Positions 29,010 through 38,489 of a DNA stretch of 64,000 bases are shown here, one piece after another. The DNA comes from M3007 sp043764095 (lineage in GTDB: Bacteria > Bacteroidota > Bacteroidia > Chitinophagales > Saprospiraceae). A program made the position numbers and the translations under genes. Positions within the stretch are counted from its first letter, which is position 1; every line of letters starts with the position of its first letter. The stretch lies in contig JAYUKX010000020.1 of the NCBI GenBank assembly GCA_043764095.1, positions 1 through 64,000 on the forward strand, read 5' to 3'. The notes under the pieces were generated by a model that searched no databases, was not told the DNA's origin, and worked only from the letters and a program-made list of their open reading frames with translations.

Positions 29010-32000
29010 ATGCAACAACAAGGCTTATATCATCCTGATTTTGAACGCGATGCTTGTGGTATCGGATTTGTTGCCAATATTAAAGGCAATAAAGACCATA
29101 AAACAGTGTCGGACGCACTCACCGTATTGGAAAACATGGAGCACCGCGGTGCCTGTGGTAGTGAGGCCAATACTGGCGACGGTGCCGGTATCCTTATCCA
29201 AACACCCCATGAGTTTTTCTCCCGCGAATGTATGCGAGATGGCGTACAATTGCCCGCCTTTGGGCGATATGGGGTAGGGGTGGTCTTTTTCCCAAAAGAA
29301 ATTCAATTGCGTGAGCAGTGCCGCGAAATTTTTGTTCGTTCTGCTGCCGCTTTAGGTGTAGATGTTTTGCACTGGCGCAAAGTGCCTGTCAATACCTCCG
29401 GCATTGGTAACATTGCGCTGTCGGTTGAACCCGAAATGGAGCAGGTGTTCATAGGTTGCCCAGATCAAATTACGGATAGCGAAGCCTTTGAACGCAAACT
29501 CTTTGTGCTCCGCAATTATGCCTCTCACTTGATCCATAGCTCAGTAAAAAAGGACGAAATCGGGTTTTATATTGCCTCTATGTCGTATAAAACAGTGGTA
29601 TATAAAGGCCAATTGACCAGCGGTCAAGTACGGGGCTATTTCTTGGATTTGTCCAGTCCTGCTTTAGTAAGTGCTTTCGGATTGGTGCATTCTCGGTTTG
29701 CTACCAACACTTTCCCTTCTTGGAAACTGGCTCAACCTTTCCGGTTTATCGCGCATAATGGCGAAATCAATACTTTACAAGGTAATTTAAACTGGCTTAA
29801 AACCAGCGAAAAAAACTGGACTTCTCCTTATTTTTCTAAGGAGGAAATGGAAATGCTACTACCAATAATCGGCCAAAATCAATCGGATTCTGCTTGTCTT
29901 GATAATTTGATTGAATTGCTCACCTTGAGCGGACGTTCATTGCCACACGTAATGATGATGCTCATTCCCGAAGCATGGGACGGGAATACAGCAATGAACC
30001 CCGATAAACATGCCTTTTATGAGTACCACGCATCTTTCCAAGAACCTTGGGACGGCCCAGCATCTATCTCTTTTACCGATGGTAATATTATAGGTGCCAC
30101 ATTGGATCGGAATGGCTTACGCCCTTCGCGGTACTGCGTCACCACCGATGATCGGGTTATTATGGCCTCGGAGACGGGCGTTTTGCCTGTTGATCCCGCT
30201 TTGATTAAGGAAAAAGGCCGTTTACAACCCGGCAAAATGTTTGTCGTTGATTTGGTACAAGGTTGTATCATTAGCGATGAAGCGTTGAAAAAAGATATTT
30301 GCACACAAAAACCATATAATGAATGGCTGAATAAACATAAAATCACACTGAACGAATTACCCGAACCACGTGTCACTTTCGCGCATTTGGAATCGGCTCA
30401 AGTGTTCAAATATCAAAAATCATTTGGCTACTCTACCGAAGACCTGAAAACAATTTTAGCGCCAATGGCATTGGATGGCAAGGAGAACATAGGTTCAATG
30501 GGCACCGATGTTCCATTGGCGATTCTTAGCGACCAACCGCAACATTTGTCCCATTATTTCAAACAATTGTTCGCGCAAGTGACCAACCCTCCTATCGACC
30601 CCATTCGGGAGCGATTGGTAATGTCGTTGACTACGTTTTTGGGCAATATTGGTAATTTGCTGGTCGAAAAAGAGCAAACCTGCCATGCTGTAGCGTTACC
30701 GCATCCTGTATTAACCAATTATGAATTGGAAAAACTGCGCAGTATTGACACTGGAAATTTTCAGGCAAAAACCCTGCAAATGTATTTCCGCGCCGATGGC
30801 AAACCCGGTTCTTTGCAAAAAGCCCTCAAAAGGATCTGTCAATACGCCGAAGATGCCGTTGAAGATGGCTTTGAAGTATTAGTACTTTCCGACCGCGCCA
30901 TCGATTCCGAGCACGCCGCTATTCCTTCCTTATTATACACATCTGCTATCCATCACCACCTGATTCGCAAAGGATATCGCGGCAAAACTGGTATCGTTGT
31001 AGAGGCTGGCGATGTGTGGGAAACGCACCATTTTGCGTGTTTGTTGGCTTTTGGGGCAACGGCGATTAATCCGTATCTCGCGCTGAGTTCTATTCGCGAC
31101 ATGAAGGAAAATGGTAGTTTGGAATCCAATTATAGCCACCAAAAACTGGAGCAAAATTATATCAAAGCCATCAACGACGGGTTGCTTAAAATTTTCTCTA
31201 AAATGGGTATTTCTACACTGCAATCGTACCAAGCCGCCCAAATTTTTGAAATTGTCGGCTTGAACCGTGCTTTAGTGGATCAATATTTTACAGGTGCTAT
31301 ATCGCGTATTCAGGGCTTAGGTTTAGACGAAATTGCTAGAGAAGCATTGGCGAAACACCATTTGTCTTTTAACAATAAAACAATGCCTTCCGATCGTTTG
31401 CCGGTTGGAGGTATTTACCAGTGGAAACGCAAAGGCGAGTACCATTTATTCAATCCGCAGAGTATTCATTTGTTGCAGCATTCTACCCGCACCAATGATT
31501 ACCCGACATTTAAAAAATATTCTAAAACCATCAATGAATTGGGCGAAAAAGCGTGTACACTGCGCAGTCAGTTCCAATTTAAGCGCAACCGCCCTTCTAT
31601 TTCCATTGATGAAGTAGAACCTGCTGAAAATATTTACAAACGTTTTGCTACCGGAGCCATGTCATTTGGTTCTATCTCTTGGGAAGCCCATACTACATTG
31701 GCTATTGCAATGAATCGCCTCGGCGGAAAGAGCAATACTGGTGAAGGTGGCGAAGACGAACGCCGTTATGAGCGTCTGCCCAATGGCGATTCCATGCGCA
31801 GCGCTATTAAACAAGTCGCTTCTGGCCGATTTGGGGTGACCAGCCTTTACCTCACAGAAGCAGACGAATTGCAAATCAAAATGGCGCAAGGTGCAAAACC
31901 AGGCGAAGGCGGCCAGTTACCCGGCTATAAAGTGGATGAATGGATCGGCAAAGTGCGCCATTCCACGCCTGGGGTGGGACTTATTTCACCACCGCCGCAC

Positions 32001-33524
32001 CACGATATTTATTCTATTGAAGACTTGTCGCAATTGATATTTGACCTGAAAAATGCCAATCGCGCTGCCAGAATCAATGTGAAACTGGTTTCCAAAGCGG
32101 GTGTTGGTACTATTGCAGCAGGCGTGGCCAAAGCCAAAGCCGATGTGATTTTGATTTCCGGTTACGATGGCGGTACGGGTGCTTCTCCGCTGAGTTCGAT
32201 CCAACATGCGGGGCTGCCATGGGAACTTGGACTGGCCGAAACCCACCAAACTTTGGTGAAAAACCGATTGCGCAGTAGGGTAGTGGTACAAACCGATGGT
32301 CAACTCAAAACCGGACGTGATATTGCTATTGCGGCTTTACTCGGTGCCGAAGAATGGGGTATTGCTACGGCGGCACTCGTGGTAGAAGGTTGTATCCTCA
32401 TGCGTAAATGCCACTTGAATACTTGCCCCGTTGGTGTAGCCACCCAAGACCCCGAATTGCGGAAGCGGTTTGCGGGTAATGCGGATCAACTGGTTACTTT
32501 TTTCCAGTTTTTGACCCAAGAACTCCGCGAAATTATGGCAGAACTAGGCTTTAGAACGGTCAATGAAATGATCGGCCAAACGGATTGCCTCGAGCAAAAA
32601 CGAAATACTACGCATTGGAAACACAGCCACCTCGACTTGTCTCCGGTACTTTACAAAGAAAAAAATGGCGAAGATGCGGGATTGTACCAGACCGAAAATC
32701 AAGATCATGGAATGACGTATATTCTTGATTGGCAACTACTTGCAGCGGCTAAGCCTGCCTTAACCGAACTGAAAAAGGTATATGCGGAATTTCCGCTTAA
32801 AAATACGGATCGCACCGTGGGTACGGTACTTTCTAACGAAATTACCAAACAATTCCGCGCTGAAGGACTGCCACAAGATACCATTCACTTCAAATTTAGG
32901 GGCACCGCCGGCCAAAGTTTCGGCGCATTCAATACCAAAGGCGTTACGCTGGAATTGGAGGGCGATGCCAACGATTATTTTGGCAAGGGTTTGAGCGGTG
33001 CTAAACTGGTGATTTACCCCGATAGAACGGCGCAATTTGTGCCATCAGAAAATAGTATTATCGGCAATGTGGCCTTCTATGGTGCCACTTCTGGTACGGC
33101 CAATATAAGAGGTAAGGCCGGCGAACGGTTCTGTGTCCGCAACTCGGGCGCACAGGTAGTGGTAGAGGGCGTAGGCGATCACGGTTGCGAATATATGACG
33201 GGCGGCAAAGTGGTCATTTTAGGGCAAGTAGGCCGCAATTTTGGTGCAGGCATGAGCGGTGGTATCGCTTATATTTGGGATACACAAAAAAACTTTGCCG
33301 AACAGTGTAATCTGGAGATGATCGACTTGGATCCAATAGACGAATCATCCGCAAAAGAATTGCGTGCTATGCTCGAACAACACTTCGCATTAACCCAAAG
33401 TAATATTGCAGAATTTATTTTAAAAGATTTTGATAATCAATTAGTTAACTTTGTAAAGGTATTTCCTAAAGATTATAAAAAAGCATTGTTGAACGTTTCA
33501 AATGTAATGGTGACCAATGGGTAA
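29010..33524 (+). CDS. gltB: Glutamate synthase, large subunit
   Basis: 1504 residues. The N-terminal glutaminase nucleophile is Cys16, exposed after removal of a 15-residue propeptide (ERDA|CGIGF). The central and FMN-binding synthase domains contain GGKSNTGEGGED and the SKAGVGTIAAGVAKAKAD barrel segment. The iron-sulfur motif CILMRKCHLNTCPVG lies near residues 1128-1142, and a C-terminal GXGXG beta-helix domain (GATSGTANIRGKAGERF and others) is present. It transfers ammonia from glutamine to 2-oxoglutarate to make glutamate, with electrons from the GltD subunit. The gene overlaps gltD by 8 bases, so translation is coupled. Length and motifs are complete. Confidence 0.97.
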   Translation: MQQQGLYHPDFERDACGIGFVANIKGNKDHKTVSDALTVLENMEHRGACGSEANTGDGAGILIQTPHEFFSRECMRDGVQLPAFGRYGVGVVFFPKEIQLREQCREIFVRSAAALGVDVLHWRKVPVNTSGIGNIALSVEPEMEQVFIGCPDQITDSEAFERKLFVLRNYASHLIHSSVKKDEIGFYIASMSYKTVVYKGQLTSGQVRGYFLDLSSPALVSAFGLVHSRFATNTFPSWKLAQPFRFIAHNGEINTLQGNLNWLKTSEKNWTSPYFSKEEMEMLLPIIGQNQSDSACLDNLIELLTLSGRSLPHVMMMLIPEAWDGNTAMNPDKHAFYEYHASFQEPWDGPASISFTDGNIIGATLDRNGLRPSRYCVTTDDRVIMASETGVLPVDPALIKEKGRLQPGKMFVVDLVQGCIISDEALKKDICTQKPYNEWLNKHKITLNELPEPRVTFAHLESAQVFKYQKSFGYSTEDLKTILAPMALDGKENIGSMGTDVPLAILSDQPQHLSHYFKQLFAQVTNPPIDPIRERLVMSLTTFLGNIGNLLVEKEQTCHAVALPHPVLTNYELEKLRSIDTGNFQAKTLQMYFRADGKPGSLQKALKRICQYAEDAVEDGFEVLVLSDRAIDSEHAAIPSLLYTSAIHHHLIRKGYRGKTGIVVEAGDVWETHHFACLLAFGATAINPYLALSSIRDMKENGSLESNYSHQKLEQNYIKAINDGLLKIFSKMGISTLQSYQAAQIFEIVGLNRALVDQYFTGAISRIQGLGLDEIAREALAKHHLSFNNKTMPSDRLPVGGIYQWKRKGEYHLFNPQSIHLLQHSTRTNDYPTFKKYSKTINELGEKACTLRSQFQFKRNRPSISIDEVEPAENIYKRFATGAMSFGSISWEAHTTLAIAMNRLGGKSNTGEGGEDERRYERLPNGDSMRSAIKQVASGRFGVTSLYLTEADELQIKMAQGAKPGEGGQLPGYKVDEWIGKVRHSTPGVGLISPPPHHDIYSIEDLSQLIFDLKNANRAARINVKLVSKAGVGTIAAGVAKAKADVILISGYDGGTGASPLSSIQHAGLPWELGLAETHQTLVKNRLRSRVVVQTDGQLKTGRDIAIAALLGAEEWGIATAALVVEGCILMRKCHLNTCPVGVATQDPELRKRFAGNADQLVTFFQFLTQELREIMAELGFRTVNEMIGQTDCLEQKRNTTHWKHSHLDLSPVLYKEKNGEDAGLYQTENQDHGMTYILDWQLLAAAKPALTELKKVYAEFPLKNTDRTVGTVLSNEITKQFRAEGLPQDTIHFKFRGTAGQSFGAFNTKGVTLELEGDANDYFGKGLSGAKLVIYPDRTAQFVPSENSIIGNVAFYGATSGTANIRGKAGERFCVRNSGAQVVVEGVGDHGCEYMTGGKVVILGQVGRNFGAGMSGGIAYIWDTQKNFAEQCNLEMIDLDPIDESSAKELRAMLEQHFALTQSNIAEFILKDFDNQLVNFVKVFPKDYKKALLNVSNVMVTNG

Positions 33525-34995
33525 AATAACAGGATTTTTAGAATATTCCCGCCAATTACCTTCCAAAGTAAAGGCGGAAGAACGGGTACAAAACTATTCA
33601 GAATTTGTACAGAAATACAGTGATTTGGAATTGAACCAACAATCGGCGCGCTGTATGAATTGTGGCGTTCCCTTTTGTCACCACGGTTGTCCGTTGGGCA
33701 ATGTGATACCAGAATTTAATGATGCCGTGTATCGCGGTGATTGGGAAGAAGCCTATGATGTGCTCACCATGACCAATAATTTTCCCGAGTTTACTGGCCG
33801 AATTTGCCCTGCGCCTTGCGAAAGTGCTTGCGTTTTGGGTATCAATCAGCCGCCAGTTGCTATTGAAGAAATTGAAAAGCATATCATAGAAATCGCTTTT
33901 GCCCAAAACTATGTAAAGCCGCAAAAAGTATTTGTGCGCACGGGCAAAAAAGTGGCTGTTGTGGGTTCCGGACCAGCGGGAATGGCCGCGGCAGCACAAC
34001 TCAATTCGGCAGGACACAGCGTTACCGTTTTTGAAAGAGATGATGCGCCTGGTGGTCTTTTGCGCTATGGTATCCCCGATTTTAAATTGGAAAAATGGGT
34101 AATTGACCGTCGTGTCGCGCTGATGGAGCAAGAAGGTGTCGTTTTTCGCTGTAATGCCAATGTGGGCGGCAATGTATCTGTCAACGATATTTTGCGGGAG
34201 TACCAAGCCGTAGTATTGGCTGGAGGATCTACTATTCCACGGAATTTGGAGGTGCCAGGTCGCGAACTCAACGGAGTACACTACGCCATGGATTTCCTAA
34301 AACAACAAAATAAACGGGTCGGCAACCGCCCTGTAGATGGCAATGACCTGTGGGCAACGGATAAAAATGTAGTGGTCATAGGTGGTGGCGACACGGGCAG
34401 CGATTGCGTGGGTACTTCTAACCGACATGGTGCTGCGAGTGTTACTCAATTGGAATTATTGCCTGTTCCGCCTGCGGATCGCACGCCGGGTATGCCTTGG
34501 CCCACGTACCCGATGGTGATGAAAACGACCAGTTCGCACGAAGAGGGCTGCGAACGCCAATGGGCCATTTTGACCAAAGCGTTTTTGGGCGATACCAATG
34601 GTAATTTGCGTGCTATAAAAGTGGTCAATATTGAATGGAAGGCATCAAGCGATGGTCGTCCGGCGCATTTTGCGGAAATAGAAGGCTCGGAGCGCGAAAT
34701 TCCTTGCGAATTGGCACTGTTGGCTATGGGTTTTGTATCCCCTCAAAAACAAGGGTTACTGGACGAATTGGAGGTTGGCTTGGACGAGCGGGGTAATGTA
34801 ATGGCAACAGAAAAAAATTATCAAACCAATATAGCCAAAGTATTTGCTGCTGGCGATATGCGCCGTGGCCAATCATTGGTGGTATGGGCCATCAGCGAAG
34901 GCCGCGAATGTGCCCGACAGGTGGACGAGTATTTAATGGGATATAGTTTTTTAGAAAGGAAAGATGCGGCGTTGATGGTGGTCGCGGTGGCGTAG
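33517..34995 (+). CDS. gltD: Glutamate synthase, small (NADPH) subunit
   Basis: 492 residues. N-terminal cysteine clusters for two [4Fe-4S] centres are CMNCGVPFCHHGCP (about 46-59) and CPAPCESAC (about 94-102). The FAD-binding GSGPAGMAAAAQL follows, then a second Rossmann motif, GGGDTGSDC, for NADPH, and the C-terminal FAD contact AAGDMRRGQSLVVWAISEGR. It passes electrons from NADPH to GltB. The stop codon TAG (34993-34995) is also the first part of a palindromic repeat element, GTAGAGACGCACGGCC; the same arrangement is seen at the end of the ABC ATPase gene. Confidence 0.96.
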   Translation: MGKITGFLEYSRQLPSKVKAEERVQNYSEFVQKYSDLELNQQSARCMNCGVPFCHHGCPLGNVIPEFNDAVYRGDWEEAYDVLTMTNNFPEFTGRICPAPCESACVLGINQPPVAIEEIEKHIIEIAFAQNYVKPQKVFVRTGKKVAVVGSGPAGMAAAAQLNSAGHSVTVFERDDAPGGLLRYGIPDFKLEKWVIDRRVALMEQEGVVFRCNANVGGNVSVNDILREYQAVVLAGGSTIPRNLEVPGRELNGVHYAMDFLKQQNKRVGNRPVDGNDLWATDKNVVVIGGGDTGSDCVGTSNRHGAASVTQLELLPVPPADRTPGMPWPTYPMVMKTTSSHEEGCERQWAILTKAFLGDTNGNLRAIKVVNIEWKASSDGRPAHFAEIEGSEREIPCELALLAMGFVSPQKQGLLDELEVGLDERGNVMATEKNYQTNIAKVFAAGDMRRGQSLVVWAISEGRECARQVDEYLMGYSFLERKDAALMVVAVA

Positions 34996-35122
34996 AGACG
35001 CACGGCCGTGCATCTCAGTTTGTGGCCATGCGTTTTTACGGTTTTGTGTAACGATTGAGATGCACGGCCGTGCGTTTTTATGGTTTTTTTTACGATTGAG
35101 ATGCACGGCCGTGCGTCTCTAC
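34992..35122. repeat. Three-copy GCACGGCCGTGC palindrome element
   Basis: The palindrome GCACGGCCGTGC occurs at 35000-35011, 35062-35073 and 35103-35114. The outer arms 34992-35016 and 35098-35122 are exact 25-base reverse complements. Between them lie degenerate copies (GGCCATGCG, and GCGTTTTTAYGGTTTT twice). It begins exactly on the gltD stop codon. It is related to the 28-bp tandem array at 38296-38489. Confidence 0.8.
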
Positions 35123-35188
35123 GGAAACAATCAACAAATATCACATTCCGTGATGACTTCCATCATTTACTACCGAAGCAGACAACAA

Positions 35189-35196
35189 TACTTTTG
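35189..35196 (+). promoter_or_regulatory. -7 box for the MFP-ABC export operon
   Basis: TACTTTTG fits TAnnTTTG, 60 bases before the first gene of the operon; a TTT at 35166-35168 lies near the -33 position. It places transcription start downstream of the repeat element, so the operon is likely independent of gltBD. Confidence 0.55.
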
Positions 35197-35256
35197 TTGC
35201 TTATACTCCTATTTTTTAAGAGGAAAAACGCAATGTATTGATTTCCAAGTAGTAAT

Positions 35257-36357
35257 ATGAAAAAAGTATTAAAAATAGCCCTATTTTTGAGCGCGATTGG
35301 GGTGTCGTTATCTCCGTTTGCTTGCAAAAGTAAAACAGAAAATACACGTCCCACCATAGAGAAAATTACCGAATCTGTGTATGCTTCCGGCATTGTAGAA
35401 AGCAAAAATCAGTACCAGGTTTTCTCTACGGTTAACGGAATTATTCAAAAAATTTGGGTAAAAGAAGGCGATCTCGTCAAAAAAGGCGACCCGCTTTTTA
35501 CGATTGAAAATGAGATATCCAAACTGCAATCTGATAATGCAAAACTGGCCGCCGATTTTGCCGCTTTCAACACCCGAGGTGAACGTTTGGAGGAAATGAG
35601 TAACGCTGTCCAAACCGCTAAAAGCAAAATGCTCAACGATTCCTTGATGCTACATCGGCAACGCGGGTTGTGGGCGCAGCAAATTGGATCAAAAGTAGAA
35701 TTAGAACAGCGCGAATTAGCGTATATCGGCTCATCCAGTAATTACGAGGCCACAATGCTTCGGTATGACGATCTCAAAAAACAACTAAATTTCACCGCCG
35801 CCCAAAGCCGAAAACAACTGTCCATTAGCCAGAAAAATGCACAAGATTTTACGATACGCAGCAAAATCGATGGACGCGTTTATAATATCACAAAAGAAGT
35901 AGGCGAAGTGGTAAATCCCCAAACTTATGTGGCCGTTATGGGGGCCGCTGATGATTTTTGGGTAGAATTGCAGATTGACGAAAACGATATTGTACGGATT
36001 AAAAACGGACTGCGTGTGTTACTTACTTTTGACAGTTACAAAAAACAAGTATTCGAGGCGGTCGTGTCAAAAATTGACCCAATTATGAATGAACGCTCGC
36101 GCACCTTCAAGGTGGAGGCCGCTTTTACAAAAAAACCACCTGTTTTATACCCAAATTTGACAACAGAAGCCAATATTTTGATTTTTGAAAAAGAAAAGGC
36201 TTTGACGATCCCACGCGCTTATTTGTTTGCTGACTCGCTTGTTATGCTGGAAAATAAAGAAAAACGGCGGGTCGAAATAGGGCTTATGGATTACCAAAAG
36301 GTTGAAATTCTGCATGGCCTTGAAGCCACTGAAACCATCTTAAAACCTAAACAATGA
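35257..36357 (+). CDS. Membrane fusion (HlyD/MacA-like) protein of an ABC exporter
   Basis: 366 residues. An N-terminal hydrophobic segment ends near SPFAC (Cys23), so it is an inner-membrane anchored or lipid-modified periplasmic adaptor. A biotinyl-lipoyl-like half-motif follows (GIIQKIWVKEGDLVKKGDPLFTI, about 64-86), then a long helical hairpin (about 90-190), the second lipoyl half (IRSKIDGRVYNI) and beta-barrel segments. It bridges the inner-membrane permease to an outer-membrane exit. It overlaps the permease gene by 4 bases (ATGA), so the three genes form one operon. Cargo unknown. Confidence 0.88.
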   Translation: MKKVLKIALFLSAIGVSLSPFACKSKTENTRPTIEKITESVYASGIVESKNQYQVFSTVNGIIQKIWVKEGDLVKKGDPLFTIENEISKLQSDNAKLAADFAAFNTRGERLEEMSNAVQTAKSKMLNDSLMLHRQRGLWAQQIGSKVELEQRELAYIGSSSNYEATMLRYDDLKKQLNFTAAQSRKQLSISQKNAQDFTIRSKIDGRVYNITKEVGEVVNPQTYVAVMGAADDFWVELQIDENDIVRIKNGLRVLLTFDSYKKQVFEAVVSKIDPIMNERSRTFKVEAAFTKKPPVLYPNLTTEANILIFEKEKALTIPRAYLFADSLVMLENKEKRRVEIGLMDYQKVEILHGLEATETILKPKQ

Positions 36358-37613
36358 ACCTAAAACTTATCGCAGATATTGCCAAATCGCTGCTTTTAGC
36401 GCGTTTTAGGCAATCGCTAGTAGCGGCCATTGGTGTCACATTTAGCATTACTATGTTTATTGCGCTGCTTGGTTTTATGAACGGCCTGAACGATCTTTTG
36501 GATGGTTTAATTCTGAATAGAACGCCGCATGTTCGACTTTTTAATGAGATAAAACCCAATGCAAATCAACCGATTAACGAGTCCGCCGATTTTAAAAAGG
36601 GTCATAATTTTATCCAATCTGTCAAATCCAGCCAAGGGAAATTGGAAATCTATAACAGTGCGGCTATTATGGATGCTGTCCGAAAAGACCCTCGAGTACT
36701 CGGCATTGCGCCCAAAATAAACGCACCAGTTTTGTACAATTCTGGTACTATCGACATCACAGGCGTGGTGAGCGGTATCGATGTCAAAGCAGAAAGCGAA
36801 CTCTATTTTTTCAACGATTACGTCCGTGTCGGCAACGCGCTCGACTTAAAAAACGTAAATAATAGCATCATATTGGGTAAAGGATTGGCAGAAAGATTAC
36901 TTGCCGAAGTAGGCGATATAGTGCAGGTAACTACCTCCAAAGGTGAACTATTGCCATTGAAAGTGGTCGGTTTTTTCCAATCGGGTATTGCAGATTTAGA
37001 TAAAGTGCAAAGTTTTGCGTCCATTGCTACGGCTCAAAAACTACTCGGAGTACCCAATAATTACGTTACAGATATTCAAATAAAACTTAAAGATCTCGCC
37101 CTTGCGCCCCAAGTAGCCAAGCAATACGCCCAACTTTTTCAATGCGATGCAGAGGATATTCAAACCGCTAATTCACAATTTGAAACCGGTGGATTTGTGC
37201 GTACTTTGATTTCTTACGCCGTAGGGGTTGTGCTGTTGATTGTTGCGGGGTTTGGCATTTACAACATCTTAAATATGATGATTTATGAAAAAATGGACAC
37301 CATTGCTATCCTTAAAGCCACAGGTTTTTCGGGCAGCGATGTACGCAAAATTTTTCTAGGCATAGCACTTACCATTGGTTTGGTGGGAGGCTCGCTGGGG
37401 CTGTTATTCGGGTTTTTACTCTCCCTTTTGATCGATCAAGTGCCATTTAATACAGCGGCATTGCCCACAGTCACGACCTACCCGGTTAATTATAACCCTA
37501 AGTTTTACATCATCGGGATTGTATTTTCATTGGTCACGACCTATTTCGCTGGTTTTTTTCCAGCAAGAAAGGCGAGTAAAATTGACCCAGTTATCATCAT
37601 AAGGGGAAAATAA
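36354..37613 (+). CDS. ABC transporter permease (MacB/LolC/FtsX type)
   Basis: 419 residues. One transmembrane segment lies near residues 20-45, then a large periplasmic MacB-like domain (about 50-275), then three transmembrane segments (about 280-305, 335-365 and 380-405). The C-terminal FtsX signature ends GFFPARKASKIDPVIIIRGK. Topology matches mechanotransmission-type exporters (MacB, LolCE), which move lipoproteins, peptides or small molecules from the periplasmic side. It overlaps the adaptor gene upstream, and its stop is one base from the ATPase start. Confidence 0.9.
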   Translation: MNLKLIADIAKSLLLARFRQSLVAAIGVTFSITMFIALLGFMNGLNDLLDGLILNRTPHVRLFNEIKPNANQPINESADFKKGHNFIQSVKSSQGKLEIYNSAAIMDAVRKDPRVLGIAPKINAPVLYNSGTIDITGVVSGIDVKAESELYFFNDYVRVGNALDLKNVNNSIILGKGLAERLLAEVGDIVQVTTSKGELLPLKVVGFFQSGIADLDKVQSFASIATAQKLLGVPNNYVTDIQIKLKDLALAPQVAKQYAQLFQCDAEDIQTANSQFETGGFVRTLISYAVGVVLLIVAGFGIYNILNMMIYEKMDTIAILKATGFSGSDVRKIFLGIALTIGLVGGSLGLLFGFLLSLLIDQVPFNTAALPTVTTYPVNYNPKFYIIGIVFSLVTTYFAGFFPARKASKIDPVIIIRGK

Positions 37614-37614
37614 A

Positions 37615-38298
37615 ATGGCTAAAACAGTTCTTCAATCCGAGCAAATCAATAAATATTTTAACGACCCTGTGCGTATGCAAGTCCTTAAATCGGTCAGTTT
37701 TTCGGTCGATCAAGGCGAATTTGTGGCGGTTACGGGTAAATCAGGCTGCGGCAAATCCACATTGTTGTACATCCTTTCCACGATGGATACCGATTATGAA
37801 GGCGATTTGTTGATTGATGGGGAAAAGATGCGCGACAAAACAGAACCGGAACTCGCTCGTATCCGCAACGAAAAAATAGGTTTTGTTTTTCAGTTTCACT
37901 ACCTGCTGAACGAATTTACCGCGCTCAAAAACGTGATGCTACCCGGCCTAAAACTTCAAAAATACGATGAAAAAGAGGTAGAGCACCGTGCGATCGAGCG
38001 CCTAAAAACACTAGGAATTGAACACTTGGCTTTAAAAAAAGCCAACCAATTATCGGGCGGTGAAAAGCAGCGTGTTGCTATTGCACGGGCTTTGATCAAT
38101 GACCCTATTATCATTATGGGTGACGAGCCGACAGGTAATTTGGATAAAAAAAACAGCGATATTGTATTCGGTATTTTTAAACAACTGGCCGAAGAATTAA
38201 AGCAAACGCTGCTGATTGTGACCCACGACGATGGTTTTGCGAAGAACACGCACCGTATTATTGAAATGGAAGATGGCCAAATTTTAATCGAACCGTAG
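37615..38298 (+). CDS. ABC transporter ATP-binding protein (LolD/MacB type)
   Basis: 227 residues. Walker A is GKSGCGKST (41-49), the Q-loop is FQFHYLLNEFT, the ABC signature LSGGEKQR, Walker B IIMGDEPTGNLD and the H-loop VTHD. It powers the adjacent permease. The final codons run straight into the repeat array: the stop TAG (38296-38298) is part of the GTAGAGACGCACGGCC element seen also at the end of gltD. With the adaptor and permease this is a complete tripartite-type exporter apart from the outer-membrane channel, which must be supplied from elsewhere. Confidence 0.94.
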   Translation: MAKTVLQSEQINKYFNDPVRMQVLKSVSFSVDQGEFVAVTGKSGCGKSTLLYILSTMDTDYEGDLLIDGEKMRDKTEPELARIRNEKIGFVFQFHYLLNEFTALKNVMLPGLKLQKYDEKEVEHRAIERLKTLGIEHLALKKANQLSGGEKQRVAIARALINDPIIIMGDEPTGNLDKKNSDIVFGIFKQLAEELKQTLLIVTHDDGFAKNTHRIIEMEDGQILIEP

Positions 38299-38489
38299 AG
38301 ACGCACGGCCGTACATCTACGCCCCCAGACGCATGACCGTGCATCTACGCCCCCAGACGCATGACCGTGCATCTACGCCCCCAGACGCACGGCCGTGCAT
38401 CTACGCCCCCAGACGCACGGCCGTGCATCTACGCCCCCAGACGCATGACCATGCGTCTCTACGCCCCCAGACGCATGACCGTGCGTGCC
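38296..38489. repeat. 28-bp tandem repeat array between convergent stop codons
   Basis: Seven units begin with AGACGC at 38299, 38327, 38355, 38383, 38411, 38439 and 38469. The spacing is exactly 28 bases except the last step (30). Each unit holds GCACGGCCGTGC or a variant (GCATGACCGTGC), then ATCTACGCCCCC. The array spans exactly from the TAG of the ABC ATPase gene to the TAG of the metallo-beta-lactamase gene. Units are head-to-tail with no unique spacers, so this is not CRISPR. Confidence 0.9.

Noticed and set aside
33598..34281. 227-residue open frame antisense to gltD
   Set aside because: The gltD frame has complete cofactor motifs over the same bases. The antisense product shows no motif.
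38299..38489. CRISPR array suggested by regularly spaced 28-bp repeats
   Set aside because: Units are contiguous head-to-tail with no unique spacers, each contains a simple palindrome, and no cas gene is in the window.
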